Source: Oscheius onirici
Taxonomy: Eukaryota; Nematoda; Chromadorea; Rhabditida; Rhabditidae
Length of the DNA stretch: 64,000 nt
Assembly (NCBI GenBank): GCA_932521025.1
Contig: OW051473.1
Location: 4,340,001-4,404,000 of the forward strand
Reading direction: 5' to 3'
Position numbers and translations under genes: made by a program. A model generated the notes under the pieces. That model was not told where the DNA came from and did no database searches. It worked only from the letters and a program-made list of their open reading frames with translations. Position 1 is the first letter of the stretch, and the number at the start of each line of letters is the position of its first letter. This document shows, in pieces, positions 28,399 through 41,200 of this stretch.

Positions 28399-31300
28399 AT
28401 CTCGTCATTCTACGGCATTATCACCCCTTTTAAAAAGCTTTATCACTGCAATATTTCGTCATTTCACTCACTCTGGTCATTTGAGATTGTACATATCTAT
28501 TTATTTGAATGAATGCTTGAAAGTCAACAAATTGTTCAATGGCACGAAACAGTAGTTTTGATAGCGGACGCATAATATTTTTAGCAGATTCTGACATTGT
28601 CTTGCAACAGATTCTTGAGGTATATCTTTCGAAGAGCGAAATATGTGATTTATCCCGGCAAAATTTATTGCAGCTATTTTAAGAAGTTTAATTACTGATC
28701 GTCTTTATTAAGAACTGCTGGAGATAGTCAGCAGTCACTCAGCATTTTTAGCTTGTTAGAACAGTCATTAATATTTTCTTTTCGTCTGTCAATAAGGTCA
28801 CAACTACAAATGACGTTCAGAAAATCAGCGATAAGCTAACAACATAAACTTTTATAGTTCAGAGGTGGTGTTCTGACGCTTTAGGTGACGATCTCTTTGA
28901 GATTGTGATCAAAAGTATGATAGCGTTGTTTAACGAACTTGGCGTCGGTTACAAATAAACCCTGACCAATAGTAGTGACTAGACATCAAGAAGATCCTTT
29001 ACTTATCGGTGGAACTTTTGCGAAAGGTGTTTACGAAATACTGTACAAAGTATACGTTGCTGACACATTTGTCAAAGAATCGTCTCTTACGTAACGACCT
29101 ATTTTGGGAGCCGTATCAAAAAGTCGTTAACAGAAATAGTGTGATAGCACCCGAGAATTCATGGTTATTGTCGAATTGCGAATGTTTCGCAATTGATTCC
29201 AGCCGATTGTATGTTTCGAAGTCATCACTGGGACAATCTGATAAAGCTGTAAACTGACGGAACAATATTCTTTCGACGATAAGAACAGTCAGGGGAACAG
29301 TTGAAAATAGACAACTATTTGAAGAGTCTCTCTAACCTCAAATGACATTGTTTGAAAACTCAATACAAAACACAACACTATTTGAACAATTTAGGCACTG
29401 AAGCGCTAAACTGTCATTTCTTTTTTTCAAGTGCATTTCTTCTTTCAAGTATTTCAATTTCAAGTGCACGATGACATTGTAAACATTTCGAAGCTCGGTA
29501 ATTCTAATTGCTAGCAAGTATTAAAACATTTGTAAACAAAACAGACACAATGTGGTAGAGGTGACATGACGCTGCAGCACGTTTGCCTCGGGTTTAGTTT
29601 TTCAGGGTTTTTCATGCCAATTTTATGCTGTTGGATCAAAAAACGAAAGAATAAAATTGGCGGTCGATGTCATGACTGAATGATGGCAAACTTCAACCGA
29701 AACAGCCGACTAACTACAATTGCAGCAGTCCCTGCTTCATTGTTGCTTCTTGAGCACGGATGCGGTTATGACTCTCCATTCTTTACTTTTTGGAAGTTAC
29801 ACTGCAAGATATAACTCCGCACCTATGTGGAGATTTGTCTTCATGATGCCCATGTGCATTACTTTACGATCTCGGTGCCCATTTATTATACGACGTTTAC
29901 TTCCTCTAGCCAATCTGAAATTGGCGTACATAAAAATTTCATTCAGTTTGCTCCCAATTATTACGAGCGCACTTTTGGTCATTTGCACCTGTAATCTGTA
30001 ATCGGAACGGCAATATGTCATATCGGCAAGGAGGTATTTCCAGCGAGTCGAGGCTTAATCTGGACGACAAGAACATGGATTTGCGCATAGCTGCTTTTGT
30101 TAATGTTTTTGCAGATCCATGCAGGCAGTAGATAACGGCAACACTTCTCGGATTTCAAAGTGAGCTATTCGGGTCCGATTTGCGGCATGTATACATATGC
30201 TCTGTGTGTGTTGGAGCCATTTGATTCATGTGGATAGAGCGCGCAGGCATGAGCCGCTACGCGCCTGCCACGCGAGCGGCTGCCTCAGGCAATCAACCTC
30301 TTCCCACACTCGGCCACACCAAGTTCGCCTCCCCATGAACAACCGAACTCACATCTCAGCACATTGATTGCTGGCCACCCGACCATCTGCGGGTTGTCTT
30401 GGCGAGAGCTGACTCCGTCCGGAGAGGTCAGAAACATGTTTATTTCAGCAGATGATTGGTTCGAAACACTCTCACACTTGTCTCACTTCCAAAGTTTTCA
30501 CTGCCACAACATTGTTTGCTCAGCACGCTCCCGCGATGCGTGATTGTTAAATCGTAGCCAGCTCTTACCAAAACAGCCGCTCTCTTAATCTCTCATATTA
30601 GTAGATCAGCTGTTTCTCCGCAAACCCTTAGCAGTTCGATCCGTCGCTGTTTCAATCGCTTCATGTGGAACACTCACTCCGCCGCCCTCCGTATACTTTC
30701 CCAGTAGTCTGCTAATTCACTTTACTAGAATAAAGAAAGTTGTAGTTAGTTATTCTTAGGCAATCTCAATTTGAAGATCGCTAGTTGTAATCAGCTTTGC
30801 ACATCTGGTCATTATCAATCTAAGAAAAGGCTCAAAAACTTCAATTTAAAGCTTTTCACTTACGCTTTCAAGTTTAAGCCTAAAAACCTCTGTAAATCAA
30901 TCTACTTCTGCAAGAGTTTTCAGCACTGACTTTTCTGCACTACACGTTCGGTGATTTTTTGCAGGAAAAGGTCAAAAGCACTTGCCTATGCGATTTTCTT
31001 TCTTCATTTTAGTTTTCATTGTTTCTAGAGTACACGGCGACGTCGTTCGCCGGCTGACTCTTTGACGAGGTTCTGTTCCTCTTTTGTGCCTCAAGCATTG
31101 CTTTGATTCCGCATCTTGTTGCCGCATCGCTGGCTTGCGGGTCTATCATCTTCGTGGGGAGGCAAAGTAAATTCGAGGTACCTCGACAGCTTTTTTTTCT
31201 GTAGAATCGTAGGCGTTGTTCGACATGGCCCATAGCTTTACAGCCATTCATATGAGTTCAGTGGAACCTTTAACATAGACACATATGGTTGAAATGTGAA

Positions 31301-32058
31301 CTTGTTTCTAAATAATAGGTTCTATGCGGTTCAGGGAGACTATTTTCTACTGTTCCTTTATATTTAAATAATTTTATGCTAACAACCTTATAGTCTCGTA
31401 ATTGCGAACTCTAAATACATACCACATTCACTGGTCAAACGCCCAACAATAGTGTAAGAGGACAGTTTCAATTGTGAGTATAAGCGGCGGAAGAAGAGCA
31501 AATACTACCTACTTGTTTTCATTTTCAGCGACGAACTCTTGAAGTTGGAATCCGATTTTTTCAATCTATTGATTTTACCGTCTTGTACCACATTTAGATC
31601 CAATAATGCCACCAGTAGCGAGAGTTGGGACTTTCACATTTAACAAGATTTCACATTTTTTTTCGTGTCGCGGTAACGGGCCTGCTGCCCACTTTTTTTC
31701 TAAACACATGAGGGCCGTGCCGACCCGACTATCACTTCGACTGGGGCATTTACGCGCCTTCACTACAAATTCCTCTGTATGCAGCAGATAATAGAAAATT
31801 GATTGCTCATCTTTGGTTAAAGGTGAGAAAATGGGCCAATCAAACCTCAAACAACTCTCTCACTGTAGTCAGCACTAAATAAATAATAGTAGCAATCGTT
31901 TAGTAACCAAGTATTTTTTTCACACAGACGGACATTTTTTTAAACTCCTACTCTTGGCTTTTCTCTTGATGTCCACTAACTGACTACGTTCTGGTTTAGG
32001 CAAAGATCCACAGCGCTATTAACTACCTAAAACAGATGATGAGACGGCCGTGAGCCGT
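28399..32058. other. Intergenic stretch, no supported gene
   Basis: The stretch is 3.7 kb between the bZIP gene and the RapGAP gene, both on the plus strand. It has short ORFs only. A GC-rich hairpin-forming segment lies at about 30246-30295 in an otherwise pyrimidine-rich block (30180-30720), which could be part of a promoter region. The 31575-31850 minus-strand ORF is overlapped by an ORF on the other strand and has no family resemblance. Confidence 0.45.
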
Positions 32059-35000
32059 ATGGAGCCAGTTGGCGACGCCTGTTGCGGTGCTACCGCGCGC
32101 GCGCTTGAAATCTTCAACCGACGCGGTTCCGTCATCGCCGTCGTCATTGGAGGTAACCTACCGTATCTGTTTGTAATCATAGGAGAGTAGCTTGTAAAAT
32201 GTCTTCGAGGCGGTAATTAAAAAGAAAAAGAGCAACGAAGCATTCTGGCGAAACGCCCCTGGTCTATCCACTATATCTCTATCACGCCCCTTTCATTCTA
32301 ATCACAACGCATGTTTCGGTATATCTTATGCATCCTTTCCGGTACGTTCTGTCAGTTTAAGCTTCCCTATTGTGCAGTAACACTCTACAAGTTGTGACGA
32401 TCTAAAAGAACTGTGTTAGATACTGTTGTGAAGATCTGCAAAAAGATCCGCATGACCAATATTGAAGTCGATTTTAACCTTCCATCTTTAGGAAACGCAC
32501 CGGACGTTTTGCCTTGCGGAGGATCAAACGCGGTGGCGTCCAACGAACTTCCTTCAAACGCTTCCGACCCAGATCCACATACCAACGACACAACAGGGTA
32601 CATATATTAGGGCGCGTCAGAAGTCGTGTCCCGTAGTACTCCAGCTACCCTTCAAATTGATCGAATCGGTCCAAAAATTTTACTGGGGTAATCGACCCCG
32701 AAAAAAAAATATTGAGAACTTTTGGGACAGTTTGGATTTTGGGATCAAGGGTTACGGTAGCTTTTAAAATCTGCCCAAAGAGGTATTTTCGCGATAACTT
32801 TTTGAGGTTAGGAGATACAAAAAAATGGTCACCTACAAAAAAACTAAGCTCATCGACACGCATCTTTTTTTGAAAAATGTATTTTACTATTTCGCGCAAA
32901 AAGTTATTCGACTTTTAAATTTTTGAGAAAATGCCAGTGCGTTAACCACGCTGGAGCGACCAGGGTTCGAGTCCGCTGAGAGGAAATCTTTTTGTTTTTT
33001 AACAGTAGCATTTTACTGGTTAACGCACTGGCACTTCGCCATTTTCTCAAAAATTTAAAAGTCGAATAGTAAAATACGTTTTTCAAAAAAAGAAAGATAC
33101 GTGTCGATGAGCTTAGTTTTTTTGTAGGTGACCATTTTTTTGTATCTCCTAACCTCAAAAAGTTATCGCGAAAATACGTTTTTGGGCAGATTTTAAAAGC
33201 TACCGTAACCCTTGATCCCAAAATCCAAACTGTCCCAAAAGTTCTCAATAATTTTTTTTCAGGGTCGATTACCCCAGTAAAATTTTTGGACCGATTCGAT
33301 CAATTTGAAGGGTAGCTGGAGTACTACGGGACACGACTTCTGACGCGCCCTAATATTTGAATATGTTTCTACAGCAAAATTCTAGAGAATGGCGACCACC
33401 ACATCCTCGACTAATAGCCTTTCACGACTGTCTGTCGTTGGCGGCCGGGTGGTCTCTGGGTCTAGCGACTACCTCATTCGATGACAAACCGACCGGAGCC
33501 AGTCAAGCTCAGTCACCTTGTGAAGATGACTCTGGTGATGGCAAATGCAACGAGCTTCTTGCTAGTTGTCCTGCGTTCAGGTAGACTCACGAAAAAAACA
33601 TGCATCCTCATTACTCTAGAAATGAACTGGGAATCGAGCCCACAAGGCGGTTGGCACTCAGTCGACATACAGCTGATGGTGCCTTGGAAGCACATGAATG
33701 TGAAACGTGGATGCGAGAGGTATTTCGAGGTACTTAGTAGTACACATATCTGTTTAGCATACGGCAGCAGAAGTGTGCATTTTGGAGGATGTGTCCAATG
33801 TGTACCTGGGAGGACGTCTGTGTGCTGCTCGTCAGCCAAAAACTATCATCGAACCTCAAGATATTGGTTCCTACTACTTCCGCCACTGCTTTGCCGGAAG
33901 ACGTGGGTTCAATGTTAATTAATACCATGGGCCAAGAGCGCCCGTAAATTGTCATTTCCGGTTTACTTTTCAAAGAGCGTGAGAGATGGCCCCAGTTTCC
34001 GACTGCTCAATATGTCTTTTCAGCCCACGTAGAATACCTCGGAGTTGACGACGATCTGGGACCAGTGGCAATAAGCATGGTACGGGAGACGAATGACAAG
34101 AAGCCGGACAGAGCTGGAGGAACTACTTACCGGATGATCATCAGAATCAGCGACGTAGAAATATCACTTGGTTAGAGAAAATCTGAGTTTTCTAGAACAG
34201 AACAATGAGATTCGCTGTGCCCGAAGAAGCTCTTCCGGAAAACACTGACAGGCAAACGCGCTCTCTTATGAGAGAACTCATCGAGTTGGTTTGTCCGCGG
34301 ATAAGCTTCGGAAGTCTGAGGCCCTCCATCAGCTCACCCAAAGTGGAAGAGATGCTGATGAAGATTGATGAGCAACCGATCTACACACGGTACAAGGTCG
34401 GGATCCTTCTCTGCAAAGCAGGCCAGAGCACCGAAGAACAAATGTACAACAATGGTAAAATGCCACATCAAAGAAAAGTATAAAATTATAATTACAGAAG
34501 AGTCGACACCGGCATTCGACGAATTTCTAGATTTTATCGGTCAACGAGTGAAGTTACGAGGATGGGAGTCATACAAAGGCGGTCTGGATACACGAGGAGA
34601 AACAACCGGCACTCACTCCATTTACCACGAATATCAGGCTCACGAGCTCATGTTCCACGTATCAACGTTGCTACCGTTCACTCCCCAAAACAGACAACAG
34701 GTTGTTCAATAAGAACAGTCGTAAAAACTATACTGAATTTAGCTGTCCCGGAAGCGTCACATCGGAAACGATATGGTGACAATCATATTCCAGGAACCAG
34801 GGGCTATGCCTTTTTCGCCAATTACAGTTCGAAGTCACTTCCAGCATGTGTTCATAATAGTTCGGGTTATAAATCCGTGTACTGATAATGTTTCATACAG
34901 GTTTGTCAAGAGAACTCCTACGCGAAAGGAACTATTTTCAGCGTAGCTGTTTCTCGTTCCAAGGAAGTGCCGCCATTCGGCCCTCCAGTTCCTCATGGTG

Positions 35001-36725
35001 CTACTTTTAGCAAATGCAGTGACTTCCATGATTGGATCTTCACTAAAAGTAATTAACAAAAGAAAAGTCGTAAGGAGTAATTTCAGTAATCAACGCTGAG
35101 AATGCTGTCCATCGTTCAAAAAAGTTTGCGACTATGGCAGCCAGGACCAGAAGAGAAGCTCTAAGGGATCTGGTTGAAAACTATGTAGGACCTCATCAAA
35201 ATGAGGGACCAAGTCGGATAGCCAGTCGTTTTCTTGGAGGTAGCGTAAAACGCAAGGACAAAGTCAGTCATCGGCCGGATATGGTCAACATGCGAGGGAC
35301 TCTCTCATGGGCAGTTGACGTCAACGACTATTCTACCAATCAAGTAGTGCTTCCTAAATTGCGCTCGTAAACAGAAACATCTTCAGAGAGTCAGCTGTGT
35401 TCTTGGAGTATCTCAAGAGTCACTAGTACTGCTTGAAAGACCTTCTGGAGCGGTTCTGTTTACAACTCCAACACATTCTATCATCGGTTGGGCAGTAACT
35501 GAAATGGGGTAACGACCAATTCTGGTTCATCTAAACAAGTTTCTTTAGTCTGAAACTCTATTATGATCATGGGGATATGATCCTGTTACGATGCTGCACC
35601 GAAAGTAGCAGTGATGCCGAGTTGGCTTCGTTAATTCAAAGACTAACGCTGGTGACAAAAGGCGACGAAGCCAAAGAGGTTCAATTTGAGTGTACAGTAT
35701 GGACACAATAATTTAGCTGATCATCAGAAAAGGAAGAGGAGCCGAATCTTGGGGATTCCACGTTCAAGAGGAAGGAATTGTTACAGATGTCGAAATGTAT
35801 CAAATGGCTTGGAAAGCGGGTCTACGACAAGGAAGCAGAATAGTTGAAATTGATCAAGAACTAGTTGCTACGATGTCAATGGACAAAATCAATCAGAAGC
35901 TAAGTGAAGAGGATGCTTTACGGTTTTTGCTCATATCTCCAGGATCCGACGGGTCGCCTCGGAGAGGGTATGCAAAACAGTTATTCAGAGCTAACAACAT
36001 GTTTAGGTGCGAGGATCCTCACTGTCCAGCCGTGAAAGGCGTAGAGCAAATGCTCACACCGGACGCTTTTGCTCGACAGCCTCTCTCCTACCAGGCCATG
36101 TTCCGAATGCGCAACAAAGAGTATGCCAACTCTGCTACAAGCAGTCCTGCTAGCTCACTTGATGAGCGGACATTCACATTCGGAACTCGCAGAAGCGATG
36201 GCGCAGTGCGGGCTAACAGCACATGGTAATACTTTAGCTTAACATGGTGAAAACTGATTTAGCTGCAGCAGCTCATCAGCATCTTCGTCTACTGCACCAG
36301 GAGGTTCGCGGAGTCCACAAAGTACTTCGGTTCACGAGCACATGTGTCTCATGCTGAACGCGCCAGTTGCGCTTAATCGTGCACAGTCCGACGAATACAT
36401 ACGAACACCAGTACCCGAAGATGGTGCGCGGAAGGTAGGGTTTTAAATTTATGGAGAAAAGACGATAAGCTTTAGGCACCTCTGTCTGCCAGGGAGTCAA
36501 CCAACGATTGTGAAGCAACAGAACTTGCTCGAGCACAAAGAGACGCCGAACGCGCAAACCAGGAAAAACGGGCACTAGAAATGATGGTTCAGCAACTTAG
36601 GAAACAGCTCAATATAGTTAGAGCTTTATTGAAAAGTAGAGAAAATATGATTTCAGGAAAAACAAGCCCACGAAAACACAAAGCGAGAACTGGAACGACT
36701 GCGCACCTCCTACGAGAAACGATAG
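32059..36725 (+). CDS. SIPA1-like RapGAP with PDZ domain and C-terminal coiled coil
   Basis: A GTPase-activating protein for Rap at cell junctions or synapses. Exons 32059-32152, 32420-32597 and 33386 onward join in matching phases to code a divergent N-terminus. Next come the SIPA1 N-terminal region ([34 protein letters not shown]), then the RapGAP domain: [56 protein letters not shown] with the catalytic asparagine of the 'GND' helix, then [13 protein letters not shown] and [17 protein letters not shown]. After a linker comes a PDZ domain ([27 protein letters not shown]). The C-terminus is a coiled coil ([34 protein letters not shown]), where SIPA1L proteins end in a leucine zipper. The first exon is GC-rich and less certain; an ATG at 32452 is an alternative start. 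A palindromic element fills the second intron. A candidate AATAAA follows at 36961. Confidence 0.88.
32607..33353. mobile_element. Palindromic MITE with ~335-bp terminal inverted repeats
   Basis: The left arm (32607-32947) and right arm (33018-33353) are almost perfect reverse complements. They start TTAGGGCGCGTCAGAAGTCG and end with the complementary CGCGCCCTAA. A TA dinucleotide flanks each end (32605-32606 and 33354-33355), compatible with a TA target-site duplication as in Tc1/mariner-type elements. The 70-bp loop holds GGTTCGAGTCC (32964-32974), an exact match to the tRNA T-arm / Pol III B-box pattern. The left arm carries about 16 extra bases near 32893. No transposase is coded. The element lies wholly inside an intron of the RapGAP gene, starting 9 bp after the donor. 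Confidence 0.88.
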
Positions 36726-38296
36726 TCTTTAATTTTCTTTTAATTCAGGTTTTGAATCAAAATAGTCACTCCTACCCCTCCCCTGCAACGAGTCTGTCCT
36801 TCATAGTCAAATCAAACGCATAGAATATCTGTTCACTTCTGAAATCAAAAACAGCGGGCTTTTTCTTCCCCCAGCCGCCTCGTCATTCCTTGTTTCTTTA
36901 CCGTTCTTGACATAATCTGTTCTCTTTCTCACAATCCCTATCGCATAATAGACTATTGAGAAATAAAGCGATCATATATAATCGAAAAAGCTTTTGTCAT
37001 ATTTGTCCCCTCGGCCGCGCCTCTACCCCCTTTCACTCTCGACACTTCACTAGAATTTAATGAATTTTAGGCCTTTTTCGGTCTGATTGTAGTTTTATAG
37101 TTTTTAATTGTGATCTTCCGTTTATGTGTACAACGAGGTTGCCACTGGCTAATGAAATGTCAAGCGTTATGTGCTTTAGGCAAAACTATGAAAGAAAAAA
37201 CTAAAACCCACTTGGTCGATGGAAGGTGGCGAAAGAAGAAAATAGGAGATACATTTGGCTGAAAACTGTAACTATTAGAATGCTTGAAATGTGTGGGATG
37301 AGAAGAGGAAAGCCGGGGAGAACCAATATCATTAAATGACTAGTCGAATAGGTCGTATATGTCACGCTAAAATGTAAGTTGCTGTAATTGATCTTCTACT
37401 AGACCGACAAAGAAAAGCCGCTGCAAGATATATGTCTCTTTTCCAAGAAGGGGTATACTAAAACGTCGTGAGGTCTCATCAACAGAACGAGAACTGATCT
37501 TCTGTATCCTACGGAGTATATTCTGGATTGCCACTAAATACAGCTAAATTTTTGCACATACTGGAATATTAATGCACCGTAAAATCTCGCGATGCCGTAT
37601 TCCTAGGGCTACATAACGGGATATGACTGGAGACTCCACTGTATGACAGACTTCTAAAGTAATCCTTAGAGTACCCAACAGCGGGCCTCGATTGAATATA
37701 TATTAAGATTGAGTGTGAATGGCTGTGAGGAAAAGTATAGCTCAAAAGTTCTCTGGACCTTGAAAACAGAACTGATGAGGCACTGGGTGAAAAGTTGAAA
37801 TAGGAAGCCGACAATTATGGAAAAAAGTAGATGAGAAACGCTGCTGACTGCGACGGCAATCATGAATGCAGCTAACCTATTAGAACATACGTTGAATATT
37901 TAAAGGCAGTTCCTTATGAACGCCAGAATTAATCAAAGTGAGACAGGTGCGCATTTGTAAAACACGCACCTTGTCTGATGTCAGTGAGTCTGATGTCAGT
38001 GTCAATTTTCACCTTGACTGATGTCAGCTTCAAATTTTGTCAGCGTGATTAATTTTAATAAGACTTTTTATTTCCAAAGAAAGAGTTCTACACCTGAAAA
38101 GTACAATAAAGGACAGAATAGAGGAGCATAAAGCTTATTACAAAGGCAAAAGGTATGACAATGCGAGAAGCTATAGGTAGACGACAGAGAAAGTGAAGCC
38201 CGAAAAGTTTCAAAATGACAACGGAGATGACAACTAGAAACATCTTTCTTTCATTATGAAAAGAGACTAATTTTGCCAACTGGGGGCGATATTAAG
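36726..38296. other. Intergenic stretch between RapGAP and PSME4 3' ends
   Basis: The two flanking genes converge here. AATAAA at 36961 is a plausible poly(A) signal for the RapGAP gene. The motif CTGATGTCAG occurs three times between about 37975 and 38030. No ORF is convincing; a 63-codon hydrophobic minus-strand ORF (38088-38279) immediately behind the PSME4 stop is probably 3' untranslated sequence. Confidence 0.45.
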
Positions 38297-41200
38297 CTAC
38301 ACGTAGTAGTTGGGCGAGATGAGAAGATCTCGGAGCACGCAAAGCTGATCTTCATTGAAATGAGCCTCGTGTTCTCTCCAAGAATCCAAATGCGTCCGTT
38401 TGAATTCAGACAAAGTCCGCTTTACCGTATCCTACAAAACTTATTGTTTAACAAAAAAAATAATGAATATACCTTGATCGGATTTCTGTGAGAGGCGAAT
38501 CGGCAGAGCTTCATAAGAACGTCAGGAAGATAGGCTGGGACTGTATATGGAGATGCAAGGACTATTGCAGAGAGCCCAAGAACACCGCCGTGACGGAATT
38601 TGACTTCTTCAGAAGCAGTCTCCTTGCTGAACGTTTCCAGTAGAGCGGGCGTTATGTCGAAAAAGCCAGAAAGAACGAGGTTCGAGAAGGCAATGGCTCC
38701 CGCTTCTCTTACTTCAATTTGAGCATCACAAAGAGTCTGACAAATTATCCCTCCTGAAAAATTGTTATTATGTATGCATGCTGCAACTAACCGATTTCGT
38801 TCTTATGCTTTTCAAAGCCGTAAAGATTAGCTACGATGAGACTTCTGATGATTCCGAGGAAGGCAACTTTAGCCTTCCACCAACACTCTTGTGATTTCAG
38901 AATGGTAGCAGCAACCTTCAGAATGTGTTCAAAGTTTGAATCGTTTATGTAAACGGCTTGAAGAAGGTCCTTGTTGAACCGTAAGCAGGACCGTTGCAGC
39001 TCTTCATCACTGCAAATACGGTCTATTTTGGAAAAGTAAAAGTAGCGTCTTACCCGACGTCATTGGTGTAATGGCAGAAAAGTGGAGTCATTTTCAGCAC
39101 ATCGGGTGTCATTGCAACAAAACTCGAGAGAGTCATGTTGCTGGCAAAAGAGATGAATCCTTTCATAGCGAGACGGCCTTGCTTCTTAACTTCTGTTTCG
39201 TTCTCAACTCCGTCGTATGAACAAAGTCTTGTCTCGTCCCAACAAGGTCCAAGGTAAAAGCGGTAGGTTTTCACCATTGCAGAGATTCTTGGAGGCTGCA
39301 GAGTCTTGGGTATCGAATCTTCAATGTACAGCGGTGGAAGATCATAATACGCAGCAGAGACCAGACATCTGAAACAAAATTAAATATATTAATAAGGGCA
39401 ATAAACGTACACAGCAACACGTTCTCTCAAATTGGCGTAGTTGACCACCTTAAAGTTGCTCAAGTAGTCTGTGAACCGGTTCCACAGTTCCATCGCTCTC
39501 CACTCAAACTGGCAAAGGGCTCCTTGCACCAAGAACAAACGACTGAAAATGATATGAGGCTTTCCTTTTGAAACGCTTACGCATTAGCGACAAAGGCGCT
39601 GTCAGTAGATCGGGAGAGAAGAGAGAAAAGGATGTCGATCAGTGGTTTCAGCATCCTTGCTTCAGACCTTCCACAAACGGTAGCCAAGCACACTCCCCAG
39701 TTTCGCATGTTGTCATCCTTGACGTTTTCCAAAGCTCTGGTAAGAAGAGGGCCAAGCCAATTCCAGAGGTGTCGCTGGCGAGAGTATTTCCAAAGCTTTG
39801 AGCCGTTGATCAAGCCACCAATGATTTCTGCTGCAAACCGATGATCAGCTTCTTTTGTACTGGGCACGAGTTCTTCTAGTAGAGATTCACAAAGTGGAGC
39901 AATAATGTCGTTGAAAACTCGTGCTAGTCCCTGGAAGAAGGTGAAGTTAACAGCGTTGAAGAGATCATCTCCTTTCTTCTCTTCGACCGTGAAGTAGGCT
40001 TTGAGTCTGAGACAGATTTAATTGAAGCTAAAAAATTCTGCTTACTTTTTCATGAATTCTGGATCCCTCAGTGACTCCAAGATCATCTTCTCATCAGATG
40101 TCAAATCATTCTCTTGACGATCTATCGAGTTTTGCTGAGATAGAGGAGCATATGTCTTGAGCTTCTTTGGCCAGACATAGAATCCCCAATGCTGTTTCCC
40201 ACAGAACTGGAACTGGTCCCATTCCTCATCGGTCTTAGGAAGAGCAGCATCTTCGTACATCATATCTCGATTGTCTTCTCGTATTCCATACTTTACTGGC
40301 CACTTGGTCGGCGCCCATTGCTCGGCCGGTTTGGGGCGCTAAATGTGGATTTGAAAAAAACCATCAGCTAGACACTCACGCAATTGTCAAAGTAGTTGTG
40401 CTTTGCTGCTTTTGGCTTGTTGATTCTCAGCCAGCTGGCAACTACAGCTGTAGCCATTTTTCTGGTCTTGATGGAATCGTGGACTATAAGACGAAGGAAT
40501 GTTTTCAACATTTGCGATTTCATTGGCATGTCCCTAGAATTCTGGTTTTAGCGTTCGCTGTGCAAACAATTACCTTCTGACAAGAAGTGACATCATTGCC
40601 TGAGACATGTCGACTTGACGCCAATGAAGTCCCGGAGTTTGTGACAAGTCTAGCAACCTTTGGGCAAGATTGTAGTAACCCCTTTAATTATTTGTTAGAA
40701 AATATTATAAAAAAATTCCCACGTTTCCCAGTGTTCCTTTAGTTTTACCAGATTCTGTTCATTGGCAATGAGAAGCTCTTCTTTGACTACCGGCCGTGTT
40801 GGATTGACCGGAGACCCATTGCGATGAGCTAGGAGCATTTTTGCCAATGGTATCATTTCTGGATAGATGCTCCAGTAGATTTTGTAGCTCTCATATCCGT
40901 CAACAATCGTATTCTGTGCAGTTTCAAGAAGCTGAATGATCGACGGTTTTTCACTGTGCTTCGTGAGAATAATCGAACACCAGGCTGTAATCTGGCTGTC
41001 GAACGAGCCTCTCATGACCAGAGCGTGTCTTCTGCCTTCGATCAAGAGATGGAGAGCACCCTAAATCATTATTTGGTATACCCTGAAAATGAACCTTGAT
41101 CTGTTCATGGGTAGAATTGTTGGCAGGATCCAGATAAGCGACAATGTCGTTCAGGAACATTTTGTAACTGTACGGATGCTCTTTGATCATGTTGAGAACT

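Noticed and set aside
29720-30021. Overlapping plus (93 codons) and minus (74 codons) ORFs
   Set aside because: Mutually antisense, no splice sites, no motif.
33389-33481. ATG at 33389 (MATTTSS) as the RapGAP start
   Set aside because: The frame closes after 31 codons. Splicing from 32597 to the acceptor at 33385 keeps a longer frame open into the conserved region.
33481-33918. 145-codon plus-strand ORF
   Set aside because: A different frame over RapGAP exons. The chosen exons join in phase and give the conserved ILEDVSN...[10 protein letters not shown] sequence.
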